Below, piece after piece: positions 54,454 through 62,887 of a stretch of DNA of 64,000 nt (position 1 is its first letter; the number at the start of each line of letters is the position of its first letter). Below the pieces are notes generated by a model. The model did not search any database. It was not told the origin of the DNA and saw only the letters and a list, made by a program, of their open reading frames with translations. The stretch comes from Streptomyces cinerochromogenes. Its GTDB lineage: Bacteria; Actinomycetota; Actinomycetes; Streptomycetales; Streptomycetaceae. The stretch lies in assembly GCF_014648635.1 (NCBI RefSeq), contig NZ_BMRM01000006.1, positions 124,001 through 188,000 on the forward strand, in the 5' to 3' direction. Made by a program: the position numbers and the translations under genes.

Positions 54454-55023
54454 ATGCCCAGGATGAGCGCAGAGGAGCGGCGCGAGAGCGTCATCCGTGC
54501 CGCGACCGCCGAGTTCGCGCGCGGCGGATACCACGGCACCTCCACGGAGGCGATCGCCAGGCGGGTCGGCGTCTCGCAGCCGTACCTCTTCCGGCTCTTC
54601 CCGGGCAAGAAGGCGATCTTCCTGGCAGCGGCCGAACGCTGCGTGGAGGACACCATCCGGACCTTCGCGGAGGCCTCCGAGGGGCTGCGGGGTGAAGAGG
54701 CCCTGCACGCCATGGCGAACGCGTACACCAAGGTCATCGCGGAGCGGCCCGAGCGGCTGCTGATGCAGATGCAGATGTACGTCGCCGTGGCGGCGGCCGA
54801 GGAGGAGGGCGACCGCGAGTTCGGCGAGAGCGTGCGGGCCGGCTGGATGCGGCTGTGGGACACGGTCCACCTGCCGCTCGGCGCGGACGTCGACGAGACC
54901 ACCACCTTCATGGCGCACGGAATGCTCATCAACTGCCTGGTCGCCATGGGGTTTCCGCCCGGCCACCGGGTGTGGGAGGGGCTGTACCGGTCGGCCCGGC
55001 TGAAGGGGTGCTTGGAGCACTGA
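54454..55023 (+). CDS. TetR-family regulator of the adjacent MFS pump
   Basis: A 189-aa repressor. N-terminal HTH: RRESVIRAATAEFARGGYHG then TEAIARRVGVSQPYLFRLFP (about 9-55). C-terminal ligand domain includes a Met-rich stretch (RLLMQMQMYVAV). The ATG at 54454 follows the operator directly with no Shine-Dalgarno site, so the mRNA is probably leaderless. A matching operator precedes the MFS gene, which it should repress. Confidence 0.93.
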   Translation: MPRMSAEERRESVIRAATAEFARGGYHGTSTEAIARRVGVSQPYLFRLFPGKKAIFLAAAERCVEDTIRTFAEASEGLRGEEALHAMANAYTKVIAERPERLLMQMQMYVAVAAAEEEGDREFGESVRAGWMRLWDTVHLPLGADVDETTTFMAHGMLINCLVAMGFPPGHRVWEGLYRSARLKGCLEH

Positions 55024-55061
55024 CCCCACCGGGGGCCGGGGGGCCTTTTCATGGCCGTAAA

Positions 55062-55083
55062 AGTTAGTCATCAATAACTAACT
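55062..55083. promoter_or_regulatory. TetR operator 2 (upstream of MFS gene)
   Basis: AGTTAGT (55062-55068) and ACTAACT (55077-55083) with an 8-nt spacer, the same arms and spacing as operator 1, 37 bp before the MFS start. Confidence 0.82.
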
Positions 55084-55119
55084 AGCGATCACCGCCGGTG
55101 ATCACTTTCTGGGGGAGCG

Positions 55120-56580
55120 ATGTCGCAGCAGACAGCAACACCGGGTACCACCTCCACACGTGCGCGTGCCGTGTGGGCCCTCGTCATCACCAGCGTCGCC
55201 GGGTTCATGGCGGCCCTGGACAACCTCGTGGTCACCACCGCGCTGCCCTCCATCCGCGAGGACCTCGGCGGCGCGCTCGACGACCTCGAGTGGACCGTGA
55301 GCGCCTACACACTCACCTTCGCCGTCCTGCTGATGTTCGGCGCCGCGCTCGGCGACCGCTTCGGACGCCGCCGGCTCTTCATCGCCGGACTCGCCGTGTT
55401 CACCGGCGCGTCCGCCGCCGCGGCCCTGGCACCCGGCATCGGCTCCCTGATCGCCGCCCGCGCGGTGCAGGGCGTCGGCGCGGCCGTGATGATGCCGCTC
55501 ACGCTCACCCTGCTGACCGCGGCCGTACCCGCGGCCAGGCGCGGAATGGTCTACGGCATCTGGGGCGCCGTCAACGGGCTCGCCGTCGCCTCCGGGCCGC
55601 TCATCGGCGGCAGCCTCACCGAGCACGTCTCCTGGCACTGGATCTTCTGGCTGAACGTTCCGCTCGGCCTGGTCGCCCTGCCGCTGGCCCGGCTGCGCCT
55701 CGCCGAGTCCCACGGCACCGGCGCCCGGCTCGACGTCCCCGGCACGCTGCTGGCCAGCGGCGGGCTCTTCGGGATCGTGTACGGCCTGGTCCGCGGGCCC
55801 GCCGACGGCTGGACCGATCCCGTGGTGCTGACCGCGCTCGGCGGCGGCGGGGCCCTGCTGCTGGGCTTCGTCGGCTACAGCTCCCGCGCGGCGCACCCGA
55901 TGCTCCCGATGCGGCTGTTCCGCTCCCGGGCCTTCTCCGGCATCAACGCGGCCAGCCTGCTGATGTTCGTCGGGATGTTCGGCTCGATCTTCCTGCTCAG
56001 CCAGTACATGCAGGGCGTCCTCGGCTACTCGCCCACCGAGGCGGGGCTGCGGATGCTGCCGTGGACCGGTATGCCGATGCTGGTCGCGCCCGTCGCCGGG
56101 ATCCTCTCCGACCGGATCGGCGGCCGTCCGGTCGTCGCCGCGGGCCTGTTCCTGCAGGCCGCCGGCCTCGGCTACATGGCCTGGGTGGCCACCGCGGACG
56201 CCTCCTACGCCGTCCAGCTCCCCGCCCTGGTCATCAGCGGCGTCGGTATGGCGCTGTACTTCGCGCCGGCCGCCAACCTGGTCATGTCCAGCGTCCGCCC
56301 GCAGGAGCAGGGCATCGCCTCCGGCGCGAACAACGCGCTGCGCGAGGTGGGCGGCGCACTCGGCATCGCGGTCATGTCCTCGATCTTCTCCGCGCAGGGC
56401 GGCTACGAGTCCGCGCAGAGCTTCGTGGACGGTCTGCGGCCGGCCCTCGTCACCGGCTCGGCGGTGGTCGCCCTCGCCGCCGTCGCCGCCCTGCTGATCC
56501 CCGCCCGCCGAAGCGCCGGGCGGACCGCCACCACGGAGGGGCAGGCGCCCGCACCGGTCCTCGAAACCGCCTCCCGCTGA
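55120..56580 (+). CDS. MFS drug-efflux transporter, DHA2 (EmrB/QacA) family
   Basis: A 486-aa protein with fourteen predicted helices. Motif D1 in GFMAALDNLVVTTALPSI (about 28-45), motif A in FGAALGDRFGRRRLFIAG (about 75-92), and motif C around GLAVASGPLIGGSLTEH (about 151-167). Likely exports a toxic or antibiotic compound sensed by the upstream TetR. GGGGGAG precedes the ATG. The downstream small gene begins 26 bp later. Confidence 0.94.
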   Translation: MSQQTATPGTTSTRARAVWALVITSVAGFMAALDNLVVTTALPSIREDLGGALDDLEWTVSAYTLTFAVLLMFGAALGDRFGRRRLFIAGLAVFTGASAAAALAPGIGSLIAARAVQGVGAAVMMPLTLTLLTAAVPAARRGMVYGIWGAVNGLAVASGPLIGGSLTEHVSWHWIFWLNVPLGLVALPLARLRLAESHGTGARLDVPGTLLASGGLFGIVYGLVRGPADGWTDPVVLTALGGGGALLLGFVGYSSRAAHPMLPMRLFRSRAFSGINAASLLMFVGMFGSIFLLSQYMQGVLGYSPTEAGLRMLPWTGMPMLVAPVAGILSDRIGGRPVVAAGLFLQAAGLGYMAWVATADASYAVQLPALVISGVGMALYFAPAANLVMSSVRPQEQGIASGANNALREVGGALGIAVMSSIFSAQGGYESAQSFVDGLRPALVTGSAVVALAAVAALLIPARRSAGRTATTEGQAPAPVLETASR

Positions 56581-56606
56581 CCCTGCCGCCCCCTGACGGC
56601 ACCGAG

Positions 56607-56936
56607 GTGCACGTCTTCGCCTCCCGCTTCCGGACCCGCACCCTGTGGGGAGCCCTCCGCTTCCTCGCCCGCACCCCGGCGGTGTGGCGCCAGGTCGGCC
56701 GCGCGCCCGGCGCCTACGGGGCCACCCTCAGGGCGCGGCCCCTGCGGCGCACCTTCTGGACGCTGTCCGCCTGGGAGTCGGCCGACGCGCTGCACGCCTT
56801 CGCCCGCTCCGGCGCCCACCGGCCGACCTCCCGGGCCCTGGCGGCCGAGATGCGCGACGTCGCGTTCACCACCTGGAGCACCTCCGCCGACGGACTGCCG
56901 GTGCGCTGGGAGGAGGCGGTACGGCAGCTGACGTAG
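56607..56936 (+). CDS. Small DUF3291/monooxygenase-like protein
   Basis: A 109-aa protein from the GTG at 56607. VHVFASRFRTRTLWGALRFL, RQVGRAPGAYGATLRARPLR and RTFWTLSAWESADALHAFAR suggest a dimeric alpha-beta-barrel (ABM/DUF3291) fold. The frame is open far upstream inside the MFS gene, but the coding-like part starts here; a start codon with good ribosome site is not obvious. Probably co-transcribed with the pump. Confidence 0.7.
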   Translation: MHVFASRFRTRTLWGALRFLARTPAVWRQVGRAPGAYGATLRARPLRRTFWTLSAWESADALHAFARSGAHRPTSRALAAEMRDVAFTTWSTSADGLPVRWEEAVRQLT

Positions 56937-56958
56937 CCGGCCGGACGGCAGCACCCGG

Positions 56959-57004
56959 CACGCGCGCGTGGACCTCCGGCAGGGTCGGGGCCCACGCGCG
57001 CGTG
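56959..57004. repeat. Paired CACGCGCGCGTG palindromes
   Basis: CACGCGCGCGTG at 56959-56970 and 56993-57004, separated by 22 nt containing GACC/GGTC. Similar architecture to the hairpin elements at 14543 and 45224 but with a different middle. Confidence 0.55.
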
Positions 57005-57053
57005 CGTGCTTTCGCGCGGGCGCACGTCCGGCCGGTCCGGCGCCGGAGGCGTG

Positions 57054-57158
57054 CCCTGACGGAAGGGGTCAAGTGCGTCGGATGCAGGCCCTGACGGAAG
57101 GGTCACGTGCGTCGGACGCGGGCCGTGGCGGAAGGCGTCACGTGCGCGGGGCGCGGGG
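57054..57158 (+). repeat. Three degenerate 35-bp direct repeats upstream of murB
   Basis: Units begin at about 57054, 57089 and 57123 and share CTGACGGAAGGGGTCA-like and CACGTGCGTCGGACGC-like blocks. The array ends 17 bp before the murB -10 element, so it sits in the promoter. Confidence 0.7.
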
Positions 57159-57175
57159 CTGTCCGAGGGGTCTCG

Positions 57176-57181
57176 TAGTCT
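57176..57181 (+). promoter_or_regulatory. -10 element of a leaderless murB promoter
   Basis: TAGTCT ends 7 nt before the murB GTG, and there is no ribosome-binding site. No convincing -35 is seen. Confidence 0.5.
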
Positions 57182-57188
57182 TGGGCGC

Positions 57189-58244
57189 GTGCAGGTACTC
57201 CACGACGCCCCCCTTGCCCCGCTGACCACCTTCCGGCTGGGTGGTCCCGCGACGCGGCTGGTGACCGCCGCGACCGACGCCGAGGTGATCGCCGCCGTCC
57301 GTGAGGCCGACGACAGCGGCACGCCGCTGCTGGTCATCGGCGGTGGATCGAACCTGGTCATCGGTGACAAGGGCTTCGACGGCACCGCCCTGCGCATCGC
57401 CACGCGCGGGGTCGAGCTGCGCGGCACGACACTGGAGCTGGCGGCCGGCGAGGTGTGGACCGACGCCGTCGCCCGCACCGTCGAGGCCGGGCTCGCCGGA
57501 GTCGAGTGCCTGGCCGGCATCCCGGGATCCGCCGGTGCCACGCCCATCCAGAACGTGGGCGCCTACGGCCAGGAGGTCTCCTCGACGATCACCGAGGTGA
57601 TCGCGTACGACCGGCGGTCCGGGGAGACCGTCACGCTGACGAACGAGGAGTGCGTCTTCTCGTACCGCCACAGCCGCTTCAAGGCCGACCCCGAGCGCTA
57701 CGTCGTCCTCCGGGTCCGCTTCGGGCTGGAGGACGCGGGCGGCCTGTCCGCGCCCGTCCGGTACGCCGAGGCGGCCCGCGCGCTGGGTGTGGAGCCCGGT
57801 GACCGGGTGCCGCTGGCCGACGCCCGCGAGACCGTGCTGAAGTTGCGCGCGGGGAAGGGCATGGTGCTCGACCCCGAGGACCACGACACCTGGTCGGCCG
57901 GATCCTTCTTCACCAACCCGATCCTCACCGACGAGCAGTTCGCCGCGTTCCACGCGCGCGTGCGCGAACGGCTGGGCGACGGCGTCGAGCCGCCCGCCTA
58001 CCCGGCGGGCCAGGGCCGCACGAAGACCTCCGCGGCCTGGCTGATCGACAAGGCGGGCTTCACCAAGGGCTACGGCACCGGCCCCGCCCGCATCTCCACC
58101 AAGCACACCCTCGCCCTCACCAACCGGGGCGCCGCCACCACGGAGGACCTGCTGGCCCTGGCCCGCGAGGTGGTCGCCGGGGTGCGCGAGGCCTTCGGGA
58201 TCACGCTGGTCAACGAGCCGGTGACCGTCGGCGTCAGCCTCTAG
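57189..58244 (+). CDS. murB: UDP-N-acetylenolpyruvoylglucosamine reductase
   Basis: A 351-aa FAD enzyme that reduces UDP-GlcNAc-enolpyruvate to UDP-MurNAc with NADPH, an early cytoplasmic step of peptidoglycan synthesis. N-terminal FAD domain: TTFRLGGPATRLV (about 13-25), VIGGGSNLVIGD (about 48-59) and GIPGSAGATPIQNVGAYGQE (about 107-126). C-terminal MurB domain: SAGSFFTNPIL (catalytic Ser, about 237-247), TKTSAAWLIDKAGFTKGYG, and terminal Glu in LVNEPVTVG. The GTG at 57189 appears leaderless. The stop codon is in a triplicated 20-bp repeat. Confidence 0.96.
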   Translation: MQVLHDAPLAPLTTFRLGGPATRLVTAATDAEVIAAVREADDSGTPLLVIGGGSNLVIGDKGFDGTALRIATRGVELRGTTLELAAGEVWTDAVARTVEAGLAGVECLAGIPGSAGATPIQNVGAYGQEVSSTITEVIAYDRRSGETVTLTNEECVFSYRHSRFKADPERYVVLRVRFGLEDAGGLSAPVRYAEAARALGVEPGDRVPLADARETVLKLRAGKGMVLDPEDHDTWSAGSFFTNPILTDEQFAAFHARVRERLGDGVEPPAYPAGQGRTKTSAAWLIDKAGFTKGYGTGPARISTKHTLALTNRGAATTEDLLALAREVVAGVREAFGITLVNEPVTVGVSL

Positions 58245-58289
58245 CGACCGGCGTCAGCCTCTGGCGGCCGGCGTCAGCCTCTGGCGGCG
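58230..58289 (+). repeat. 20-bp tandem repeat, three copies, across the murB stop
   Basis: GGCGTCAGCCTCTNGCGNCC units at 58230-58249, 58250-58269 and 58270-58289. The first copy encodes the last residues GVSL and the TAG stop; the next two are downstream duplications in which TAG became TGG. Confidence 0.9.
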
Positions 58290-58305
58290 CCGGAGCGGCG
58301 CCGGC

Positions 58306-58938
58306 TCAGTACGCCACCCCGACCCCCTGCTTCAGGGTCTCCTCGGCGTCGATCATCGACAGCATCGCGTGCGCGACGTCCGCGCGCGCGATGAAGCGTC
58401 CCCTGGGCGGGAAGCCGCCGACGACGGTGCGGTAGCGGCCGGTGAGCGGCTTGTCCTGCAGGCGCGGCGGGCGCACGGACGTCCAGTCCGTGCCGCTGCG
58501 GGCCAGCTCGGCCTCCATCTCGCGCAGGTCGGCGTAGACGTCCTTCAGGATCGCCGACACCAGGCCCCGCACCGCGCGGTCCAGCGGGCCGTCGCCCACC
58601 GGAGCCGGGCCCACCGGTCCGGCGCTGACCACCAGCAGCCGGCGTACGCCCTCGGCCTCCATCGCGGCGAGGACGGTACGGGTCAGCCGGGTCGCCACCC
58701 CGGCGTCCTTGCGGCTGCGCGCGCCCAGGCCGGACAGCACGGCGTGCCGGCCCCGGACGGCACCGCGCAGCTCCTCAGGATCGGTCAGGCCGCTGCGGAC
58801 GACCTCCAGGCGGCCGCCGGTGACACCGAGCCGGGCCGGGTCGCGTACGACCGCCGTGACCTCGTGACCGGCGTCCAGGGCCTGACGGACCAGCTCCCGG
58901 CCGATCCCTCCCGTGGCGCCGAAAACAGTGAGCTTCAT
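58306..58938 (-). CDS. NAD(P)H-binding SDR-like protein
   Basis: A 210-aa atypical SDR. Rossmann motif LTVFGATGGIGRELVRQAL (3-21), VLSGLGARSRKDAGVATR (about 70-87), RRLLVVSAGPVG (about 99-110) and WTSVRPPRLQDKPLTGRYR (about 151-169). Divergent from a TetR gene, with two copies of a likely operator in the gap, so it is probably the regulated target. Reaction unknown. Confidence 0.91.
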   Translation of the reverse strand: MKLTVFGATGGIGRELVRQALDAGHEVTAVVRDPARLGVTGGRLEVVRSGLTDPEELRGAVRGRHAVLSGLGARSRKDAGVATRLTRTVLAAMEAEGVRRLLVVSAGPVGPAPVGDGPLDRAVRGLVSAILKDVYADLREMEAELARSGTDWTSVRPPRLQDKPLTGRYRTVVGGFPPRGRFIARADVAHAMLSMIDAEETLKQGVGVAY

Positions 58939-58968
58939 GCCGATCCGACCTTCCCCCTGCGTGGGTGG

Positions 58969-59016
58969 GTGAGTACTTACTCACCACGCTCCCCACTAGA
59001 GTGGGTAAACACTCAC
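58969..59016. promoter_or_regulatory. Two TetR operators in a divergent promoter
   Basis: GTGAGTACTTACTCAC (58969-58984) is a perfect inverted repeat (7-bp arms). GTGGGTAAACACTCAC (59001-59016) is a degenerate copy. Centres are 32 bp apart, between the SDR gene and the tetR gene. Confidence 0.8.
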
Positions 59017-59044
59017 CCACCCGTCAAGGCCCGAACGGAGCCCC

Positions 59045-59662
59045 ATGGAGACGAAGCCGGCGCGTGTCCGCATCCTCGACGCCGCCCACGAGCTGATGCT
59101 CACCGTCGGACTCGCCCGCGCCACCACCAAGGAGATCGCCCGCGCGGCCGGCTGTTCCGAAGCCGCCCTCTACAAGCACTTCGACAGCAAGGAAGAGCTG
59201 TTCGTCCGGGTCCTCGCCGAACGCCTGCCCCGGCTCACCCCGCTGCTCGACAGCCTGGCCGCCCGGCCCGGCCGGGGCACGCTGGAGGCGAACCTCACCG
59301 AGATCGCCCGCCAGGCCGCCCTCTTCTACGAGCAGAGCTTCCCGATCGCCGCCTCCCTGTACGCCGAGACCCAGCTCAAACGGCGCCACGACGACGCCCT
59401 GCGCACCCTCGGCTCCGGCCCCCACCTGCCCATCCAGGGCCTGGACGCCTACCTCCGCGCCGAACAGGCCGCCGGCCGTGTCCGCGCCGACGCCGACACC
59501 TACGCCGCCGCGTCCCTGCTCATCGGCGCCTGCGCCCAGCGGGCGTTCGCCTACGACGCCACCGAGAGCGGCGAACGCCCGCCCGTGGACGACTTCGCCG
59601 CCCGGCTCGCGCGGACCCTGCTGGGTGGAGTCTCCGTCGCCCCACAGCCCGCGCAGTCGTGA
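59045..59662 (+). CDS. TetR-family regulator
   Basis: A 205-aa repressor. HTH: RVRILDAAHELMLTVGLARA then TTKEIARAAGCSEAALYKHF (about 7-48). The C-terminal domain has a hydrophobic pocket region (AALFYEQSFPIAASLYAETQ). GGAG precedes the ATG. Two operators lie in the 106-bp divergent gap, implying control of itself and of the SDR gene. Confidence 0.93.
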   Translation: METKPARVRILDAAHELMLTVGLARATTKEIARAAGCSEAALYKHFDSKEELFVRVLAERLPRLTPLLDSLAARPGRGTLEANLTEIARQAALFYEQSFPIAASLYAETQLKRRHDDALRTLGSGPHLPIQGLDAYLRAEQAAGRVRADADTYAAASLLIGACAQRAFAYDATESGERPPVDDFAARLARTLLGGVSVAPQPAQS

Positions 59663-59686
59663 TCATGCTGTCCGCCGTACGCCCCC

Positions 59687-60727
59687 TCAGGCCGCCGGGC
59701 GTGCCAGCCAGTCGTCCACACCGGCCAGCAGCCGCTTCCTGACCTCCTCCGGGGCGGCCGAACCGCGCACCGACTGCCGGGCCAGCTCCGCGAGTTCCGC
59801 GTCCGTGAAGCCGTGGTGGTGGCGGGCGATCTCGTACTGGGCCGCCAGCCGGGAGCCGAACAGCAGCGGGTCGTCGGCGCCCAGCGCCATCGGGACGCCG
59901 GCCTCGAAGAACGTGCGCAGCGGGACGTCCTCCGGCTTCTCGTACACGCCGAGCGCCACGTTCGAGGCCGGGCACACCTCGCAGGTCACGCCCCGGTCGG
60001 CCAGCCGCTTCAGCAGCCGCGGGTCCTCCGCCGCCCGCACCCCGTGCCCGATCCGCCCGGCGTGCAGGTCGTCCAGGCAGTCCCGGACCGACGCCGGCCC
60101 GGCCAGCTCACCGCCGTGCGGCGCCGACAGCAGACCGCCCTCCCGCGCGATGTGGAAGGCCCGGTCGAAGTCCCGCGCCAGGCCCCGCCGCTCGTCGTTG
60201 GAGAGCCCGAAGCCGACCACGCCCCGGTCCGCGTACCGCACCGCCAGCCGGGCCAGTGTGCGCGCGTCCAGCGGGTGCTTCATCCGGTTCGCGGCCACCA
60301 GCACCCGCATGCCGAGCCCGGTCTCCCGGGACGTCGTCTCCACCGCGTCCAGGATGATCTCCAGGGCCGGGATCAGACCGCCCAGCCGGGGTGCGTACGA
60401 CGTCGGGTCCACCTGGATCTCCAGCCAGCCCGAGCCGTCGCGCAGGTCCTCCTCGGCGGCCTCCCGGACCAGGCGCCGGATGTCCTCCGGCTCGCGCAGA
60501 CAGGAACGCGCCGCGTCGTACAGCCGCTGGAAGCGGAACCAGCCCCGCTCGTCGGTGGCGCGCAGCTTCGGCGGTTCCCCGCTGGTCAGCGCGTCCGTCA
60601 GCGCGTCGGGCAGACGGACGCCGTACTTGTCGGCCAGTTCCAGGACCGTTCCCGGCCGCATCGAGCCGGTGAAGTGCAGGTGCAGATGGGCTTTCGGCAG
60701 CTCGGACAGATCACGTACACGCTCCAT
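59687..60727 (-). CDS. add: Adenosine deaminase family protein
   Basis: A 346-aa TIM-barrel hydrolase that deaminates adenosine (or a related purine) to inosine. Zinc and catalytic residues: AHLHLHFTG (about 13-21), SAPHGGELAGP (His and Glu, about 196-206), RIGHGVRAAED (about 224-234) and MALGADDPLLFGS (Asp-Asp, about 281-293). HGGE replaces the canonical HAGE, and GADDP the TDDP. The ATG at 60727 is 6 nt after CAGGAT, a leaderless layout. Length is normal. Confidence 0.93.
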   Translation of the reverse strand: MERVRDLSELPKAHLHLHFTGSMRPGTVLELADKYGVRLPDALTDALTSGEPPKLRATDERGWFRFQRLYDAARSCLREPEDIRRLVREAAEEDLRDGSGWLEIQVDPTSYAPRLGGLIPALEIILDAVETTSRETGLGMRVLVAANRMKHPLDARTLARLAVRYADRGVVGFGLSNDERRGLARDFDRAFHIAREGGLLSAPHGGELAGPASVRDCLDDLHAGRIGHGVRAAEDPRLLKRLADRGVTCEVCPASNVALGVYEKPEDVPLRTFFEAGVPMALGADDPLLFGSRLAAQYEIARHHHGFTDAELAELARQSVRGSAAPEEVRKRLLAGVDDWLARPAA

Positions 60728-60800
60728 TCCCAGATCCTGCCGTACGTCCCTGCCGCCCCGGTAGCCGTTTCCCCGCACGAGGTCTTGCCCGCACACAGAA

Positions 60801-60832
60801 GCGGGCCGCTTCCCCGGAGGGAAACGGCCCGC
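60801..60832 (-). terminator. Terminator of the aminotransferase gene
   Basis: GCGGGCCG...CGGCCCGC outer arms and inner TTCCC/GGGAA around CGGA (60801-60832), immediately followed by a CACGCGCGCGTG palindrome (60832-60843). It is 22 bp past the aminotransferase stop. Confidence 0.85.
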
Positions 60833-60854
60833 ACGCGCGCGTGGCGGCCGGGAA

Positions 60855-62081
60855 CTAGTCCCGCGCCTCCGCCAGCAGCTTCTGGACGCGGCTCACGCCC
60901 TCGACGAGGTCCTCGTCGCCGAGCGCGTACGACAGCCGGAGGTAGCCCGGCGTGCCGAAGGCCTCGCCTGGGACGACCGCGACCTCGGCCTCCTCCAGGA
61001 TCAGCGCGGCCAGCTCGACGGTGTCCTTCGGGCGCTTGCCGCGGATCTCCTTGCCGAGCAGCGCCTTGACCGAGGGGTAGGCGTAGAAGGCGCCCTCGGG
61101 CTCCGGGCAGACCACGCCGTCGATCTCGTTGAGCATCCGCACGATCGTCCTGCGGCGCCGGTCGAAGGCCTCGCGCATCTTCGCCACGGCCTCCAGGTCA
61201 CCGGAGACGGCGGCCAGGGCGGCCACCTGGGCGACGTTGGAGACGTTCGAGGTGGCGTGCGACTGGAGGTTCGTCGCGGCCTTGACGACGTCCTTCGGGC
61301 CGATCACCCAGCCCACGCGCCAGCCGGTCATGGCGTACGTCTTCGCCACACCGTTGACGACGATGCACTTGTCGCGCAGCTCGGGGAAGAGCCCCGGCAG
61401 GGACACGGCGGCGGCGTCGCCGTAGACCAGGTGCTCGTAGATCTCGTCGGTGAGCACCCACAGGCCGTGCTCCAGGGCCCAGCGGCCGATCGCCTCGGTC
61501 TCGGCCTCGGAGTACACCGCGCCGGTCGGGTTGGACGGGGAGACGAAGAGCACGACCTTCGTCTTCTCCGTGCGCGCGGCCTCCAGCTGCTCCACCGACA
61601 CCCGGTAGCCGGTCGTCTCGTCGGCGACGACCTCGACCGGGACACCGCCGGCCAGGCGGATCGACTCCGGGTACGTCGTCCAGTACGGCGCCGGGACGAT
61701 GACCTCGTCGCCCGGGTCGAGGATCGCGGCGAACGCCTCGTAGATGGCCTGCTTGCCGCCGTTGGTGACCAGGATCTGCGAGACGTCGGGCTCCCAGCCG
61801 GAGTCGCGCAGCGTCTTCGCGGCGATCGCGGCCTTCAGCTCGGGCAGGCCGCCGGCCGGGGTGTAGCGGTGGTACTTCGGGTTCCTGCAGGCCTCGACGG
61901 CCGCCTCGACGATGTAGTCCGGGGTCGGGAAGTCGGGCTCACCGGCGCCGAAGCCGATCACCGGACGCCCGGCGGCCTTCAGGGCCTTGGCCTTGGCGTC
62001 CACGGCGAGGGTCGCGGACTCGGAGATCGCGCCGACTCGGGCGGAGACCCGGCGCTCGGTGGGTGGGGTTGCAGCGCTCAT
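60855..62081 (-). CDS. aspC: Pyridoxal-phosphate aspartate aminotransferase (class I)
   Basis: A 408-aa enzyme exchanging amino groups between aspartate and 2-oxoglutarate. Fold-type I landmarks: [13 protein letters not shown] (about 45-57), [19 protein letters not shown] (about 68-86), [27 protein letters not shown] (about 175-186), [13 protein letters not shown], and the PLP lysine in [16 protein letters not shown] (about 243-258), with the C-terminal YLRLSYAL arginine. ATG at 62081 is used; ATG at 62090 is an alternative. Divergent from tRNA-Trp. Confidence 0.96.
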   Translation of the reverse strand: MSAATPPTERRVSARVGAISESATLAVDAKAKALKAAGRPVIGFGAGEPDFPTPDYIVEAAVEACRNPKYHRYTPAGGLPELKAAIAAKTLRDSGWEPDVSQILVTNGGKQAIYEAFAAILDPGDEVIVPAPYWTTYPESIRLAGGVPVEVVADETTGYRVSVEQLEAARTEKTKVVLFVSPSNPTGAVYSEAETEAIGRWALEHGLWVLTDEIYEHLVYGDAAAVSLPGLFPELRDKCIVVNGVAKTYAMTGWRVGWVIGPKDVVKAATNLQSHATSNVSNVAQVAALAAVSGDLEAVAKMREAFDRRRRTIVRMLNEIDGVVCPEPEGAFYAYPSVKALLGKEIRGKRPKDTVELAALILEEAEVAVVPGEAFGTPGYLRLSYALGDEDLVEGVSRVQKLLAEARD

Positions 62082-62226
62082 GCGGCCCATCGTTCCAGAC
62101 ACGAAATGCGCCCGGCACACGGGTTTCACAGACTGAACAGGAAGGGTCGAGGCGTGAACACGGATCCGAATCCGGCCCCCGGCCAGGACGATCTTTGGTC
62201 ACGGCGCTCCCGACGGGCACTTTCTG

Positions 62227-62256
62227 TTCGACGCCGGGCCGCGGACCACGTACACT
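62227..62256 (+). promoter_or_regulatory. Candidate promoter of tRNA-Trp/secE
   Basis: TTCGAC (62227-62232) and TACACT (62251-62256) with an 18-nt spacer, about 85 nt before the tRNA. Confidence 0.5.
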
Positions 62257-62340
62257 CTCACCTCGTTGGCCTTCAGCGGCCGCCGCACAGCCGGTGCACA
62301 CCGAGCACCCGGTCGGATGCGGTACGTTGGGGACACACAA

Positions 62341-62413
62341 AGGGTCGTAGCTCAATTGGTAGAGCACCGGTCTCCAAAACCGGCGGTTGGGGGTTCAAGT
62401 CCCTCCGGCCCTG
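62341..62413 (+). tRNA. tRNA-Trp (CCA)
   Basis: 73 nt. Acceptor AGGGTCG/CGGCCCT with discriminator G, D arm GCTC/GAGC, anticodon stem CCGGT/ACCGG with loop CTCCAAA (anticodon CCA), T arm with TTCAAGT loop. CCA end not encoded. Upstream of secE, the standard bacterial arrangement. Confidence 0.97.
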
Positions 62414-62519
62414 CTACACACACCGCCAGGATGTGTGCGCATGTACGTACAGCATTGCACCGCCGTGCGGCTCAGGAACCGGGCGCGGCACGGCCACGAC
62501 CCGGGATCAGGTGAGGACA

Positions 62520-62807
62520 ATGACGGACGCCGTGGGCTCCATCGACACGCCTGACGCCCAGGACGAGGTGCCCGAGTCCAAGAAGAGGGCCCGCAAGGGC
62601 GGGAAGCGCGCCAAGAAGGGCCCGCTGAAGCGCCTCGCCACCTTCTACCGCCAGGTCATCGCGGAACTCCGCAAGGTCGTCTGGCCGACGCGCAACCAGC
62701 TGACGTCGTACACCACCGTGGTGATCTTCTTCGTCGCCATCATGATCGCCCTGGTGACCGTGATTGACTATGGGCTCGACCACGCGGCCAAGTACGTTTT
62801 CGGCTGA
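62520..62807 (+). CDS. secE: Preprotein translocase subunit SecE
   Basis: A 95-aa single-helix membrane subunit of the SecYEG channel. Acidic then Lys-rich N-terminus ([15 protein letters not shown]), the amphipathic [19 protein letters not shown] (about 49-67) and the membrane anchor [20 protein letters not shown] (about 69-88). GTGAGGAC precedes the ATG. nusG follows after 80 bp containing a small hairpin. Confidence 0.97.
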   Translation: MTDAVGSIDTPDAQDEVPESKKRARKGGKRAKKGPLKRLATFYRQVIAELRKVVWPTRNQLTSYTTVVIFFVAIMIALVTVIDYGLDHAAKYVFG

Positions 62808-62819
62808 GCCAAGAGCGAA

Positions 62820-62846
62820 GGGCGCCGTGGCACCGGCGCCCGTTTT
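62820..62846 (+). terminator. Attenuator-like hairpin between secE and nusG
   Basis: GGGCGCCG (62820-62827) and CGGCGCCC (62834-62841) followed by GTTTT. A short intrinsic terminator that could reduce read-through into nusG. Confidence 0.6.
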
Positions 62847-62887
62847 CGCATGTTCCACCCCTATGTATCCAGGAAGAAGCAGCCATC

